The notes below the pieces were generated by a model, which saw nothing but the letters and a program-made list of their open reading frames with translations, ran no database searches and was not told where the DNA came from. From Caulochytrium protostelioides (lineage: Eukaryota > Chytridiomycota > Caulochytriomycetes > Caulochytriales > Caulochytriaceae): 39,842 nt of DNA. The first letter of the stretch is position 1. Each line of letters opens with the position of its first letter. The translations under genes were made by a program, and so were the position numbers. This document shows, one piece after another, positions 11,785-20,251 of the stretch. The DNA lies in the NCBI GenBank assembly GCA_003615045.1, contig ML014280.1:1-39842 (forward strand). The letters run 5' to 3'.

Positions 11785-11824
<40 letters not shown>

Positions 11825-11960
11825 CTGTTGCTGCTGCTGCTGCTGCCGCTGCTGCTGCTCGACCGCGCCGCCTGTCCTCTCCGGCGTTCTGGTTTCTGCC
11901 AAACGACGCGTCTCCCTGTCTCCTTCCCCTTGTGCGGCTTGCTGAACGCGCCACATCGCC
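11082..11960. other. intergenic stretch between NEDD8 and proteasome alpha5
   Basis: Contains a (GAGGC)n pentamer run near 11447-11466 and a long CTG/TTG triplet tract (separate entry). Open frames are low-complexity (poly-Leu, poly-Gln or poly-Ser depending on frame). No gene or RNA is supported. Confidence 0.5.
11785..11860. repeat. imperfect (CTG/TTG)n triplet tract
   Basis: About 25 triplets, mostly CTG with interspersed TTG, ending about 100 bp before the proteasome alpha5 ATG, so probably in its promoter or 5' UTR. Translations are homopolymeric on both strands. Confidence 0.9.
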
Positions 11961-13005
11961 ATGTTCTTGTCCAGGTAAGCGAGCGATGGCGAGTCGCGAT
12001 GCGACGCCCGCCGGCCGAGTCCGCCGGGAGACGGCAGATCATGGTCTCTCGCATCTGCTTTCCAGCGTGATCCGGGACGCGCTGATCGCTGCGGGCCGTA
12101 TGCTGCGGGCCCGGCGGGCCCTGTCGAAGTGTCGCCAGAGGCGATCCCCCCATCCAAAGAACCGCGACTCACCTGTGTTTTTCAATCGTGAGTGCTGCTG
12201 GCATGGATCGCGTGACTGACCTGGTTTCGATCGGCCCATTAGGAGCGACTATGACCGCGGCGTCAGCACCTTCTCGCCTGAGGGTCGCATCTTCCAGGTG
12301 GAGTATGCCCTCGAGGCGATCAAGCTCGGCTCGACGGCCATCGGCGTCCAGACCAAGGAAGGCGTGATCCTCGCGGTCGAGCGCCGCTCCACGTCGCCGC
12401 TCGTCGAGGCCACGAGCATCGAGAAGATCGTCGAGATCGACCGCCACCTGGGCTGCGCCATCAGCGGCCTCACGGCCGACTCGCGCACGATCGTCGACCA
12501 CGCCCGCGTCGCGGCGCAGCACCACACCTTCGTGTACGACGAGCCGATCAAGGTCGAGAGCTTGACGCAGGAAGTCTGCGACCTGGCGCTGCGCTTCGGC
12601 GAGGGCGCGAGCGGCGAGAAGCGCGCCATGTCGCGGCCCTTTGGCGTCGCGCTGCTCATCGGCGGCGTCGACGAGAACGGGCCGCAGCTCTACCAGACGG
12701 ACCCCTCGGGCAACTACGTCCGCTACAAGGCCAAGGCCCTCGGGTCCGGCTCCGAGGGCGCCCAGACCGAGCTCAAGAACCAGTACCACGCCGACCTCAC
12801 CCTCGCCGAGGGCATCCAGGTCGCGCTCCGCATCCTCAAGCAGACCATGGAGGAGAAGATGACCGAGGGCAACATCCAGCTCGCCACGGTGACCGCCGCC
12901 AAGGGCTACTTCGTGCATCCCATCGAGGAAATCAAGACCCTCGTCGAGGGGCTTGGCCAGACGGCACCCGGCGCGTCGACGCCGGCGACCCCGACCGTCC
13001 AATAA
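11961..13005 (+). CDS. PUP2: 20S proteasome subunit alpha type-5
   Basis: Alpha5 is one of the seven structural subunits of the outer ring of the 20S proteasome. Exon 1 is only 14 nt (11961-11974: M-F-L-S plus AG). A 268-bp intron with GTAAGC donor and TAG acceptor follows, and exon 2 is 12243-13005. The joined protein has 258 residues and begins [20 protein letters not shown], the canonical alpha-subunit N-terminal signature, followed by [19 protein letters not shown]. Further alpha5 features are [53 protein letters not shown] and the [22 protein letters not shown] loop. The C-terminal tail (about 15 residues, Ala/Thr/Pro-rich) is longer than usual. An AATAAA overlaps the stop codon. It is convergent with the Ugo1-like gene, with 107 bp between stops. 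Confidence 0.97.
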
Positions 13006-13112
13006 ACCGTCGACGCCCGCGTTGCCCATGAAACGCTTGCTTGTCTTCTGTAAAATGGGTGAATACCACGAGATGCTCGATAATGTTTTTTTGTTCCTCT
13101 CACTCATGGATG

Positions 13113-15644
13113 CTAATGGGCGCTCTCCCCGATATCGTCGTCGCTGAGAGCAAGCCCCATCGTGTACGCGGTGAACTCGCGCAGACCCAGGAGCGCGAGA
13201 TTGGCGCCGATGCGGATCTTGGCGCCCTTGTAGAGCGGCGCGAGCGCGGCGAGGCCCGCGCGGTCCGCGGCCCACCGCACCGGCCACCACCCCCACGCCC
13301 ACCACGGCGTCTGCGACAGCGACGGCGTCCGCGAGGCCATCCCGCCTTCCTCCCGGACCATCCGGCACATGCAGTCCCACAGGCCCGTGTACGGGATGCC
13401 GCTGCGGGCCACGACCGTGTAGAACACCAGGCCGCTGGCGGACGACGCGCCGGCGAGGCCCGGCCGCGCCGGCGAGCGGGAGCGGGAGCGGGTGCCGCGA
13501 CGTCCGGTCGGCGGGGCCGCGCGCGCTGGCCGCGTTGGTGCCGCTGACGCTACCGCCGCCGCGCCGCTCACCGACGGCGTCGACGCCGACGCCGACAGCC
13601 CCGTGCGGCCGCTCGCGCGGCTCACGCGCTCGGCGGCCCCGGCGACCGCCTCGTGCTCGCTCTCGGTGTCGGACGCAGACGCCGCCAGCGCCACCGCCGT
13701 CTCGTGGCCGTACTCGGTGATCACACTCTCGGCGACGCTCTCGGCGACGCTGTCGTCGGCCGTCTCGACCGACCCCACCGAGAGCACCGACGCGCTGAGG
13801 GCGCTACCAGCAGTCATGCTGGTGGTGGTGGCGTGGGCCGTGGCGGAGCGCAGGGACGTGCCGAGGCCCTCGCCGGACGGCGCGCGCGCCCGCATCGACG
13901 TCGTCGTCGTCGTCGTCGTCGTCATCATCGTATTGCCCGACAGACTCGTCGTGCGGCGACGGGTCCGATCAAACGGTACCGAGCTCGAGGGGCTGCGGGG
14001 CCGCGCCGCGCCACGCGAAGCGGTCGCCGCCACGCCGTCAGTCGCGAGGGGCCGGCGGCGTGGGCGCTGGGGCGACGGCGAGCGCCGCCGCGCCGCCAGC
14101 ACGAGGCCGCGGCGCGGCGTGATCTGGGTCTGCAGGCGGCGGCGGACCGTTTCGAGCGGCACGAGCACGAGCTGCTCGATCAGGTGGAGGCCGACCTCGA
14201 GCAGGACGATGGCGAAGCTGCCAGTCTCGGCGCCGGCGGTGCCGCCCGCGGGCCCGTCAAGCAGGACGAGCTCGCCGGCGGCGTCGCCGAGCGCGGCGCG
14301 GCGCGCATGCGCGAGCACGAGCGACGTGCCGAGCCGGAAGAGCGGCGTCAGGGTGACGTGGAGCACGGTAGCCGCGCACGCCGGGCCGAAGTAGAGGTTG
14401 GCCAAGCCTTCCTCGGCGACCATGCGGCGCAGCGTGTGCATGAGGCCGCGGTAGCGCCGCTTGCGCTGGAGCGCCGTGGGCGAAGCGCCCGGCGCGAGTG
14501 GCGCCGTGCCACCGTACACGGACTGCACGATGAGCCGCGTCCGCGCCGTCTCGAGCGGCGACAGCACAAACTCGCACACGGCGTGGGACGCGAGCGTCAT
14601 CCAGAACGAGACCTCGTCGTCCGCGAGCGCCAGCGGCAGGCCGTGGAGCGCGGCGCCCGACGGCTTGGCGGCCGCGACGCGGTGCGCCGTCTCGACGAGG
14701 CCGGCCTCGACGGCGGGCTGCAGCACGAGCGAGCACATGTCCGCGAGCCAGTTCGTGAACTGGCCGCGCCACAGCAGCCGCCAGCCGCCGACGGTCGTCG
14801 CGCGCGCGGCGCCGCTGCCGTCGCCGGCCGGCGCGAACGCCGGGAACCGGTAGGACGCGATGCGCTTCGCGGCGCTCACGCTGGAGCCGCGCAGCACGGG
14901 GAGCTGGCCGGCGTCGCGCGCCGGGTGCGTGTCGGGCTCCTCGAGGACGGTCGGGGACTCGCCGGCCGCCGCCGCCGCCGCCGCGAACCGGGCCCCCGGA
15001 GCCGCGAGCCGCGTGGCCTGCGGCCCGACCACGTAGCCCTCGGCGTCAGTGACGAAGCGGCCGAGCGCGGCCGCCGTCGGCGGGCGCGGGCCGTGGCTGC
15101 GCTGCAGCGCGCGCAGGCGCCGCCGTTGCGGCGAGAGCGGCGACGGCGGCACGGCGCGCTGGGCGCCCGCCGGGCCCGGCTCGCCGGACGCCGCGCGGCG
15201 GTCGGCCCGATCGTCTTCCGCATCGCTCGTCTCCGACTCCTCCGACGAGGACGAGGACGAGGACGCCGCGGCGTCGACGGCCGCCGCCGCCAGGGACGCG
15301 CGGCTGGTGGCGGGCATTGTCCACGCGTCGTGATCCGCGTCGTGGGGCCCGCTGTGGTCGGTGCGCGCGACCGGGTGGTACTGCACCTGGAGAAGGATGG
15401 TGGCGACCTCGAGCGGCGACGCGAGCGCGCCGGCGAGGAACTTGATGCACGCGAAGCGGAGGAACTCCTGGCCGTCGGTGAGCGGCGGCGTCGCGTCCGG
15501 AACGGCCACCGCGGTCGTGCCGCCGAGGTGGCGGGCGCCGGGATTGGCGGGCGCCGGGGCGGGCGGCGGCGGCGGCATGGACGGCGCGGCAAACATGTCG
15601 TGGAACGTCGGCGCGCCGCCGGCGGACCCTCGGCCGGCGGCCAT
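13113..15644 (-). CDS. UGO1: Ugo1-like mitochondrial outer-membrane fusion carrier
   Basis: Ugo1 links the dynamin-like GTPases Fzo1 and Mgm1 during mitochondrial fusion; it is a modified solute carrier (SLC25) family member of fungi, related to animal SLC25A46. The frame is 843 residues. Carrier-type segments are spread along it: FACIKFLAGALASPLEVATILLQVQY near residue 70, WRLLWRGQFTNWLADM near 290, the signature-like SPLETARTRLIVQS near 355 with GLMHTLRRMVAEEGLANLYFG, LVPLETVRRRLQTQ near 500, and a final carrier-like block with YTGLWDCMCRMVREEGG and KGAKIRIGANLALLGLREF at the C-terminus. Two large Ser/Pro/Arg-rich inserts, about 120-270 and 515-730, make it far longer than yeast Ugo1 (about 500). 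An ordinary metabolite carrier is less likely, as the PxE motifs are degenerate and the N-terminal segment is non-standard. Confidence 0.8.
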   Translation of the reverse strand: MAAGRGSAGGAPTFHDMFAAPSMPPPPPAPAPANPGARHLGGTTAVAVPDATPPLTDGQEFLRFACIKFLAGALASPLEVATILLQVQYHPVARTDHSGPHDADHDAWTMPATSRASLAAAAVDAAASSSSSSSEESETSDAEDDRADRRAASGEPGPAGAQRAVPPSPLSPQRRRLRALQRSHGPRPPTAAALGRFVTDAEGYVVGPQATRLAAPGARFAAAAAAAGESPTVLEEPDTHPARDAGQLPVLRGSSVSAAKRIASYRFPAFAPAGDGSGAARATTVGGWRLLWRGQFTNWLADMCSLVLQPAVEAGLVETAHRVAAAKPSGAALHGLPLALADDEVSFWMTLASHAVCEFVLSPLETARTRLIVQSVYGGTAPLAPGASPTALQRKRRYRGLMHTLRRMVAEEGLANLYFGPACAATVLHVTLTPLFRLGTSLVLAHARRAALGDAAGELVLLDGPAGGTAGAETGSFAIVLLEVGLHLIEQLVLVPLETVRRRLQTQITPRRGLVLAARRRSPSPQRPRRRPLATDGVAATASRGAARPRSPSSSVPFDRTRRRTTSLSGNTMMTTTTTTTTSMRARAPSGEGLGTSLRSATAHATTTSMTAGSALSASVLSVGSVETADDSVAESVAESVITEYGHETAVALAASASDTESEHEAVAGAAERVSRASGRTGLSASASTPSVSGAAAVASAAPTRPARAAPPTGRRGTRSRSRSPARPGLAGASSASGLVFYTVVARSGIPYTGLWDCMCRMVREEGGMASRTPSLSQTPWWAWGWWPVRWAADRAGLAALAPLYKGAKIRIGANLALLGLREFTAYTMGLALSDDDIGESAH

Positions 15645-16533
15645 GGTCTCCGATGCGCGGCGCCGTGAGGGGAGCGCGTCCGATCGGCGGTGCGAGAAAG
15701 CGGCAGACAGACGACGGTGGCGCGTCGCTCAGAACCAAGCGCGGCGGTGGCGTGAGCGCCGGTGAGCATCCTACGGGCGGCCACGTGCCGCGCGTCAGAC
15801 CGCACCACGCGTTGCGGCGGCCACCGCGACGACGCTGTCGCCTCCATCGGCCTGCAAGCCGTCAGAGCGGACGGAGGACGCCGTCATATGCGCATATGAC
15901 CGTCGCGGAAGGACGCGGCGCGTCCTAACCCCGAATCAGCGAATGACGCGTCGCTTGGGGACGTCGCTGGCTGAAAGAGCCGCAAGGACCCTCGATGGGC
16001 GGCGGCCGCTGGGGCGGCGGCGGCGCGCGCGGGGGCCGCGGCGGCCGCACGCCCCTCGGCCTGCCGATCCCGCGCTGGGTCGGATGGCGCCGACAGCCAG
16101 ACACGATTTCGTGGCGAGGATACTCGGCGAACCAGGCGCGTTGACTGCGTGCTGCAGCATCCATCGTCGGCATGCATCCAATTTTCACGGTGGCGGGACG
16201 ATTCAATAGTGACCTGGCCGTCGAACAGCGCCCCGATAACCAGGGCCTGGTGTCAGGAAAAAAATTAAGGCGGATGGCGGAGTGTGCTCTCGTTGACTGC
16301 TGCCCGCAGTGAACCCTGACGGCGGGCTTTGGCCGATCCTTCGGGGTCTGCCATATTGATCTCCGCGATGCCTGGATCGTAAACACGTGGTTCAATGATG
16401 TTCATGACGGAGAGAGGACTCGGCGTAAGCTGGGCTCATAGCCCTAGACTTCCGTACCCCATACGCCAACAATCGACCTGTCGCCCATCAAACCAGTGAG
16501 AGCCATCAGCGCGTCCGGCCGTCTCTGCTCGCG
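15645..16533. other. divergent promoter region between Ugo1-like gene and thioredoxin-fold gene
   Basis: Contains CACGTG at 15782-15787 (138 bp from the Ugo1-like ATG) and 16384-16389 (about 150 bp from the plus-strand ATG), and an 18-bp perfect palindrome at 15883-15900. No gene is supported in either strand. Confidence 0.5.
15883..15900. promoter_or_regulatory. 18-bp perfect palindrome
   Basis: GTCATATGCGCATATGAC equals its own reverse complement over all 18 bases and contains two CATATG boxes around a central GCGC. It is AT-rich inside a GC-rich promoter and lies 239 bp from the Ugo1-like start and 634 bp from the thioredoxin-fold gene start. A homodimeric transcription-factor site is a reasonable inference. 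Confidence 0.5.
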
Positions 16534-17496
16534 ATGCTGTCCCGGATACGGAGCCGCCCGCTATCGGAAGAGACCGCGGCCACATCGTGCCGTCATCCGC
16601 AGATTCCCCATCGCCACCGCCATCACTCTCGCTATCGCAGATTCTTTCTGCTGATCGCCGCCCTGATCGCCCTCATCGCATGGGCTCCTGGCCCCCGCCA
16701 TGCTGCCGCTGCCGCTGCCGACGTCGATCCCGATCTCCATGTCGCCGGTATCGGCCCCTTGACCGGCGGCCATACCACGTCGCAGGCCCGTGAAGCCGAC
16801 TCCGCGCCGACGTCGGGCCACGCGACGACGCGGGACGCCGCGAGTCGCACCGTGTTCCCCACGGTGCTGCCGACAGCCCTGCCGATGTCGCCGTCCCCGT
16901 CCCCGTCCCCGTCGGAGCCGCCGCCGCGGCGCGACTTTGACGACGCGCCGAACCGCCAGCAGCGCCGGCTCGGCGTGGACCCGCCCCCGCGCCCTCTGCC
17001 GCTGGCGTCGCCGGCGCGGTCCGGGGACGCGGAGCACGCGCGCAGCCCCTGGCTGACGGCGGCGGAGGCCGATGCGCGCGCGGTCGCCGCCGACCGGCTT
17101 ATCCGGTTCGTGAGCCTCGAGGCGTTCGACCGCGCCACGGTGCGCGGCGCGTGGTTCGTGTTCTTCGGCACGCGCTGGTGCCGCGGCTCGCGGCGGCTCA
17201 CGCCGCGGTGGCTCCGGCTGCAGCAGCAGTGGGCGCGCTCGTCGCTGCCCGGCGTCGCCGACGGCGGCTTCCAGCTCGCCAAGGTCGACTGCACGCCCGA
17301 CGAAGCCTTCTGCGAGCGGCGCCGCGTCGACGGCTTCCCGACGCTCTTTCTCTACGTGAACGGCCAGCTCACCGAAGAGTATACGGGGGAGCAGCAGCTG
17401 CCCGAGCTCTGGGCCTACCTCCAGGAAAAGGCGCACCACTACGACGTGCACCGTCAAGCCATGGCCGAGATTGCGCAAGTCCATGATGAGTTCTGA
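16534..17496 (+). CDS. ER thioredoxin-fold (PDI-like) protein with monothiol CRGS motif
   Basis: Protein disulfide isomerase-type proteins act on disulfides in the ER lumen. This 320-residue protein has a basic N-terminus, a hydrophobic segment FFLLIAALIALIAWA at about 37-51 and Ala-rich sequence suited to signal-peptide cleavage. A Ser/Pro-rich linker runs to about 185. A single thioredoxin domain follows (about 190-305): AWFVFFGTRWCRGSRRLTPRW, AKVDCTPDEAFCERRRVDGFPTLFLY (with the conserved cis-Pro) and QLPELWAYL. The active site is C216-R-G-S219 instead of CxxC, so it can form mixed disulfides but probably not oxidise by itself. The C-terminus is HDEF, close to the HDEL/KDEL retention signals. 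The ATG at 16534 is the first in frame. It is convergent with the DNAJC9-like gene. Closest role guesses are ERp44-like or TMX/Eps1-like retention or chaperone functions. Confidence 0.8.
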   Translation: MLSRIRSRPLSEETAATSCRHPQIPHRHRHHSRYRRFFLLIAALIALIAWAPGPRHAAAAAADVDPDLHVAGIGPLTGGHTTSQAREADSAPTSGHATTRDAASRTVFPTVLPTALPMSPSPSPSPSEPPPRRDFDDAPNRQQRRLGVDPPPRPLPLASPARSGDAEHARSPWLTAAEADARAVAADRLIRFVSLEAFDRATVRGAWFVFFGTRWCRGSRRLTPRWLRLQQQWARSSLPGVADGGFQLAKVDCTPDEAFCERRRVDGFPTLFLYVNGQLTEEYTGEQQLPELWAYLQEKAHHYDVHRQAMAEIAQVHDEF

Positions 17497-17634
17497 GCAC
17501 GCCTCGCCGGGCAGCCATCAACCATGCCTCGCCGGTCCGTGATTCCCCAATGGGTGACTTGTCTCGCTCCCTAGCGGGGGAGTTAATGAATAACATAATT
17601 TAGTCGAGAGGGTGCTGCCAATCGTGGTTAGCAT

Positions 17635-18924
17635 TTATTGCTGGCTCGTTTGTTTGCTGGATTGGCTCGATTTGCTCGATTTCGGTATGGACGCAGACTT
17701 GGACGACGACGGCGAGGGCGACGAGGCCTTGGACGCCTTGGACTTCGGAGCGGATCCGGATGCCGACGTCGACGCTGGGGTGGGCGACGCGCGTTGACGC
17801 ATCAGACGCGCCTGGACGGCAGCAAACTCTTCCTCACTCGGCTCTGTGTGCCGCGCGGCGCCCGCAGCGCCACTGCGGCCGCGCTTCCGCGTCTGGCGGT
17901 CCTCCTCGATCGCCGTGTACTTGGCCTCCATCTGATCGAACAGGCTCGACATCTTGGCGCGGCCGCGCGACTGGATGAGTTGTGCGAGCGCGTCCATCTC
18001 TTTGGAAGGCGCCGACGGCGCCTTGCTGTGAGCGCTCTTGGCCGTCGATTTCTTGGGTGCCGATGGCTTGGCCGCCGCCGGCTTGGCCGCCGCCGGCTTG
18101 GCCGTCGCTTTCGTGGCCGCCGACGGGGCCGATGGTTTCGTCGGGCGAGCGCGTTTCGGCGTTGGCGCATCGGGTGCCCTGTCGTCTCCGCCGTCGTCGT
18201 CGCTCTGATGGTCGCTGGCATCGCTGGCGTGATCGCTAGGAGCCTCCGCCGCTTGGGCGGCGCGCAGCCGCTCCGCGAGCTCCGGGTCGCGGGCGCGCAG
18301 CTCGGCGAGCGCCGCGTCCGCCTCGGCCGCTTCGCGCTGGGCCGCGCGCTGGCGGCGCTTCTGCGCGGCGGCGGTCGGCGCGCGGTACGCCGCGAACGCC
18401 GGCGTCGGCGCGATCTCGGCCGCCGCGACCGCCGCGCGCAGGATGCCCACCAGCCGGCCGCGCTCGGCCTCGTCCGCGAGGATCTGCCGCTCCAGGATCT
18501 GCTCGACGTCGCCGCCGCACAGCGCGTAGTTCGCGAGCAGGTCCGCGCGCTCCTCGGCGGAGCCCTTGTATTTGGCGCTGAAGGCGTCGATGGCGGCCGT
18601 CGTGACGCGGGACTCCCACAGCGCCTCGAAGAGCGCGGACCAGTCGGCGCCGTCGCTGCCCGAGAGCGCACCCGCGCCGACGGCGCCGACGACGCCGGTC
18701 TGGTCGTAGCGCTGGCGACGCGGCGGGTCGCTCAGGATGGCGTACCAGTGCGCGACCTCCTGGAACTTGGCCGTGGCCGCGTCACGTTCGGCGGCGCTCT
18801 CCAGCCGCGCCACCTTGTCCGGGTGGTACCGCAGCGCCAGCTTGTGGTACGCGCGCTTGATGGCCGCATCGTCCGCGTCGCGCGCGACGCCGAACTCGGC
18901 GTACAAATCAATGGACTGTGCCAT
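17635..18924 (-). CDS. DNAJC9-like J-domain protein
   Basis: DNAJC9 couples Hsp70 to histone H3-H4 handling in the nucleus. The protein has 429 residues. The J domain is at the start (about 5-80): LYAEFGVARDADDAAIKRAYHKLALRYHPDK with HPD at 34-36, and KFQEVAHWYAILSDPPRRQRYDQTG. After it comes the DNAJC9-type helical region (about 95-180): WSALFEALWESRVTTAAIDAFSAKYKGSAEERADLLANYALCGGDVEQIL, equivalent to the Y.GSEEE..D....Y....GDM..I block of the family. An Ala/Lys-rich linker then leads to SSLFDQMEAKYTAIEEDRQTRKRGR (about 345-370), matching the conserved C-terminal segment. The last 40 residues are Ser/Lys-rich. The ATG at 18924 starts directly before the J domain; the upstream extension lacks similarity. 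Confidence 0.85.
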   Translation of the reverse strand: MAQSIDLYAEFGVARDADDAAIKRAYHKLALRYHPDKVARLESAAERDAATAKFQEVAHWYAILSDPPRRQRYDQTGVVGAVGAGALSGSDGADWSALFEALWESRVTTAAIDAFSAKYKGSAEERADLLANYALCGGDVEQILERQILADEAERGRLVGILRAAVAAAEIAPTPAFAAYRAPTAAAQKRRQRAAQREAAEADAALAELRARDPELAERLRAAQAAEAPSDHASDASDHQSDDDGGDDRAPDAPTPKRARPTKPSAPSAATKATAKPAAAKPAAAKPSAPKKSTAKSAHSKAPSAPSKEMDALAQLIQSRGRAKMSSLFDQMEAKYTAIEEDRQTRKRGRSGAAGAARHTEPSEEEFAAVQARLMRQRASPTPASTSASGSAPKSKASKASSPSPSSSKSASIPKSSKSSQSSKQTSQQ

Positions 18925-19999
18925 CCTGGCTAGCGAGCGCGCGGAGACAACGAGGCAGGGACGTCGGATGCTCCCGCTGAGGACGATCGACACGGGTCAC
19001 TGTCAGGTCACTGTGGGCGAGCCCCGCTGCCCCGGGGCCGCTTCCCGTGGATACCTGCATGCAGGCCCGTCTGCCTCGTCTCAGGCGCTTTGCGGCTGAC
19101 ACCGACGCCATGCTCGCGTGCATACGCCCGGTACGACCACCTCGTGATGCTGGCCCGAGTCGGCTCCATGGCAGCGCTGATCTTTTCTCGCCTCCAAGCG
19201 ACGGCGCCGCCGCCGCCGTGTGTCGGATGGACCCTTGCGCTCGCCGGCGAAGGCGCACCGCCCGTCCGCCCGTCCGCCCGCCCGCTCCCAAGCCTTCACG
19301 GCCAGACGCGCGGGAACGCGCGGCGCGCCGCCGCCGCCGTGGCTTGAGTCCTCGCATCCTCGAAGCGCATCATGGCATCGGGACGACTCCCCCGCAGCCA
19401 GCCGTTCGCCGTCATCAGCGCTCCCGCGGAGCTGCAGCACGAGACGCCGGACGGTATGGCGACGGCCGCGCCGTCGATGGACGACGGCCGCCACGCGCGG
19501 CGGCGGCGGCGGCGGCGGCGGCAGCAGCAGCGGCAGCGGCGATGCGGATGCCTGCGCGGTGGCCCTCGGGATTCCCGTCATCGAATCCATCTGGGCTTCT
19601 CCGGCGTCGCGGCCTTGCAGAGCGCCCCGCTCGCTCCGCCCACGTGGCCATTCCCAGCACGTGCCCGACGTGAGACGCCCGTGAGACGCCCTCCGCCTCG
19701 TGCTCTGGAAGCGCTGACCCGACCTTCCGCGCGTGCCGAAGCGCGACGGCCCCGCAACGCCGACGATCCCGCGGCGACAGCGGCCCAGCGCGTGTTGCCA
19801 CGGCCTCGTCCGACGGCCGGCATCGGTGTCGCCGCCGCCGCCGCCGCCGCCGCCGCCGTCTCCGTTGGCGGCGCCGGGTTCCTCTGCCGACGCCTGAGCC
19901 GGGCGGCACAGCGCCGCGACGGCTCACGGCGTTCACGCGAGCACGACCCCGCCGCCGCTTGCCGTCGGCCGACGCCTCTTGCCTGCTCCGCGGGGACCC

Positions 20000-20031
20000 C
20001 ACGTGCTGAACCCACGTGCTGAACCCACGTG
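20000..20031. promoter_or_regulatory. array of three CACGTG sites at 13-bp spacing
   Basis: CACGTG at 20000, 20013 and 20026, in tandem copies of ACCCACGTGCTGA. It lies about 220-250 bp upstream of the APSES/ankyrin ATG. Regular spacing and near-identical units suggest a functional bHLH array or a recent tandem duplication. Confidence 0.5.
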
Positions 20032-20147
20032 CTGGAGCTCCGCACGTCCGCGGCTCACGCGTGGTGGTGGGATCGCGCCGCGCGAGGCTTGAGACGGGGC
20101 GCCTGCCGCCGCGCGAGGGCGAGACGCGCGATTTCCGACGCCGACGC

Positions 20148-20195
20148 CGCTCGCCGTAGCCGCTCGCCGTAGCCGCTCGCCGTAGCCGCTCGCCG
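20148..20195. repeat. 13-bp tandem repeat CGCTCGCCGTAGC
   Basis: Three exact units (20148, 20161, 20174) and a partial fourth, ending about 55 bp before the APSES/ankyrin ATG; probably 5' UTR or core promoter. Confidence 0.9.
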
Positions 20196-20251
20196 CTGAC
20201 CGGCTCCGTGGAACGCCCACGAGGCCGGCCGCGGTCCGTGTCGATCGGGCC

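Larger units (their letters stand above)
18925..20251. other. divergent promoter region between DNAJC9-like and APSES genes
   Basis: 1.3 kb with (GGC)n runs near 19500 and (GCC)n near 19830-19860, a three-copy CACGTG array at 20000-20031 and a 13-bp tandem repeat at 20148-20195. Open frames on both strands are Arg/Ala-rich without domains. No gene or RNA is supported. Confidence 0.5.

Noticed and set aside
13653-15668. 671-codon plus frame opposite the Ugo1-like gene
   Set aside because: Antisense of a gene with clear carrier motifs; composition is Arg/Gly shadow.
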